Below are positions 41,833-43,002 of a stretch of DNA of 43,002 bases, piece after piece. The translations under genes and the position numbers were made by a program. This DNA is from an uncultured Burkholderiales bacterium. Its GTDB lineage: Bacteria; Pseudomonadota; Gammaproteobacteria; Burkholderiales; Burkholderiaceae_C. Location of the stretch: positions 1 through 43,002 of the forward strand of contig CAIVLE010000085.1 of the NCBI GenBank assembly GCA_903906635.1. Reading direction: 5' to 3'. How positions within the stretch are numbered: position 1 is the stretch's first letter; every line of letters starts with the position of its first letter. Below the pieces are notes generated by a model. It was given only the letters and a program-made list of their open reading frames with translations, was not told the origin of the DNA and searched no databases.

Positions 41833-42978
41833 ATGACAGATATGTACACACGTCGCTGGATTCACGCCGTGGCTTTGACCGCCGTGGCCGCCGCTGCCTT
41901 GGTGGGCTGCGGTAAAAAAGAAGAGGCCAAGCCGGCTGAGGCCCCCAAGGCCGAAGTCAAGGCTGAGCCTCTCAAAATTGCATTTGCCTATGTCGGCCCC
42001 GTGGGCGACGGTGGCTGGACCTTTGCTCACGACAACGCACGCAAAGCGCTCGAGCAAGAATTTGGCGACAAGATCCAAACCTCGTTTGTCGAGAATGTCC
42101 CCGAGTCGGCCGATGCCGAGCGCGTGATCCGCGACATGGTGGGCCAAGGCAACAAGCTGATCTTTGGCACCACCTTTGGCTACATGGATCCTATGCTTAA
42201 AGTGGCATCTGACACGCCAGACGTGAAGTTTGAGCACGCCACCGGGTACAAGCAAGCTCCCAACATGAACACCTACGACAGCCGCACCTACGAAGGCGCT
42301 TACCTGGCAGGTGTGATCGCGGGCAAGATGACCAAAAGCAACACTTTGGGCGTGGTCGCTTCGATCCCAATTCCTGAGGTGATTCGCAACATCAACAGCT
42401 TCACTTTAGGCGCACAGTCGAGCAACCCCAAGATCAAAACCAAAGTGGTGTGGGTCAACGAGTGGTTCAACCCACCTAAAGAAACCGAAGCCGCCACGAG
42501 TTTGATCAACAGCGGCGCCGATGTGTTGTTCCAAAACACCGATTCGCCCGCTGTGCTCAAAACCGCACAAGACAAAGGCAAGCGCGCTTTTGGTTGGGAC
42601 TCTGACATGACGGCCTATGGTCCCAAGGCCCACTTGGCTTCGAGCATCATCAACTGGACGCCTTATTACGTGGCTGCAACCCGCGCAGCGCTGGATGGCA
42701 AATGGGCTGGCGGTACTGCCACTTGGTGGGGCGTGAAAGAAGGCGCCATTGACATCGTGTCGATTGCCGAGGACGTGCCTGCTGACACGAAAGCCAAAGT
42801 CGAAGACGTCAAGAAGGGGCTGAAAGAAGGTACCTTTGCTATTTGGAAAGGGCCCTTGTTGGACAACAGCGGCAAAGAAGTCTTGAAGAAAGATGAAGTG
42901 GCTGACGACAAGTTCATGAGTGGTATCAACTTCTTTGTCAAAGGTGTGGAAGGCAAAGTGCCTGGTGATAAGAAGTAA
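41833..42978 (+). CDS. BMP-family substrate-binding lipoprotein
   Basis: A 381-residue periplasmic binding lipoprotein. The leader is MYTRRWIHAVALTAVAAAAL ending in the lipobox LVGC; the mature part starts with a Lys/Glu/Ala-rich linker and then LKIAFAYVGPVGDGGWTFAH, VIRDMVGQGNKLIFGTTFGY, YDSRTYEGAYLAGVIAGKMT and LFQNTDSPAVLKTAQDKGKR, as in BMP/Med proteins that bind nucleosides or purines. GAAGGAA precedes the ATG at 41833; an upstream TTG frame has no such site. It completes the importer encoded from 38251. Confidence 0.92.
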   Translation: MTDMYTRRWIHAVALTAVAAAALVGCGKKEEAKPAEAPKAEVKAEPLKIAFAYVGPVGDGGWTFAHDNARKALEQEFGDKIQTSFVENVPESADAERVIRDMVGQGNKLIFGTTFGYMDPMLKVASDTPDVKFEHATGYKQAPNMNTYDSRTYEGAYLAGVIAGKMTKSNTLGVVASIPIPEVIRNINSFTLGAQSSNPKIKTKVVWVNEWFNPPKETEAATSLINSGADVLFQNTDSPAVLKTAQDKGKRAFGWDSDMTAYGPKAHLASSIINWTPYYVAATRAALDGKWAGGTATWWGVKEGAIDIVSIAEDVPADTKAKVEDVKKGLKEGTFAIWKGPLLDNSGKEVLKKDEVADDKFMSGINFFVKGVEGKVPGDKK

Positions 42979-43002
42979 ACCTTTTCTCTTTGCATCATGA
43001 AA

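Noticed and set aside
42997-43002. ATGAAA at the right edge as the start of a next gene
   Set aside because: Two codons with no ribosome site in front are not enough to support a feature.

Overview
The window looks like chromosomal DNA of a high-GC betaproteobacterium, most likely Burkholderiales and probably Comamonadaceae. This is inferred from two orphan TctC/Bug-type solute-binding proteins, a membrane urate hydroxylase of the PuuD type, a fused UraD-AllC enzyme and protein sequence style; no rRNA or other marker gene is present to fix the genus. Nearly all of the sequence is coding. No tRNA, rRNA, CRISPR array, phage or insertion sequence was recognised.

The theme is purine catabolism. 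Guanine enters through guanine deaminase (33063-34418), and 8-oxoguanine through 8-oxoguanine deaminase (28306-29733). Hypoxanthine and xanthine are oxidised to urate by two separate molybdenum xanthine dehydrogenases (6749-11459 with xdhC, and 34415-38190). Urate goes to 5-hydroxyisourate by PuuD (15352-16566), to OHCU by UraH (3645-3998), to allantoin by the UraD half of a fusion protein, to allantoate by PuuE (1880-2854), and onward by the AllC half of the same fusion (78-1859). A ureidoglycolate-dehydrogenase-like enzyme (11514-12563) and a glycerate kinase (31328-32635) could handle the C2/C3 products. A modABC molybdate importer (17313-19859) can supply molybdenum to the dehydrogenases. 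A BMP-type ABC importer (38251-42978) divergent from the second dehydrogenase operon probably imports purines or nucleosides.

Layout. 1-3537 (minus): gntR-puuE-uraD/allC and the first codons of another gene. 3645-3998: uraH, divergent. 4288-6610: a cysteine-less dihydrolipoamide-dehydrogenase-like flavoprotein and a convergent PPK2 kinase. 6749-15149: xdhA-xdhB-xdhC, a Ldh_2 dehydrogenase, a Bug protein, an MBL-fold hydrolase and a periplasmic-binding-fold protein without signal peptide. 15352-19859: puuD, vapBC, modABC. 19926-23100: LysR regulator divergent from a Bug protein and an M20 amidohydrolase. 23133-24725: tandem glycine riboswitch, DadA-like oxidase, terminator. 24754-28223: Gfo/Idh/MocA oxidoreductase, photolyase-like protein, histidine phosphatase, small hypothetical. 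28306-32635: 8-oxoguanine deaminase, an exported FMN hydroxyacid dehydrogenase with a CxxCH motif, glycerate kinase. 32638-38190 (minus): xdhA2-xdhB2-guaD-thioesterase, joined by 4-nt overlaps. 38251-42978: BMP ABC importer.

Regulation that can be read: a TGTATACA palindrome in a shared 16-bp context lies in the gntR/uraH divergent region and upstream of puuD, and a near match lies upstream of xdhA1. This suggests that the local FCD-type GntR protein governs the urate branch. The second xanthine dehydrogenase operon lacks the site. The most unusual items are the Tat-type FMN dehydrogenase with a haem-c motif, the glycine riboswitch in front of a DadA-like gene, the vapBC pair abutting the molybdate operon, and the signal-less binding protein in the xdh operon.
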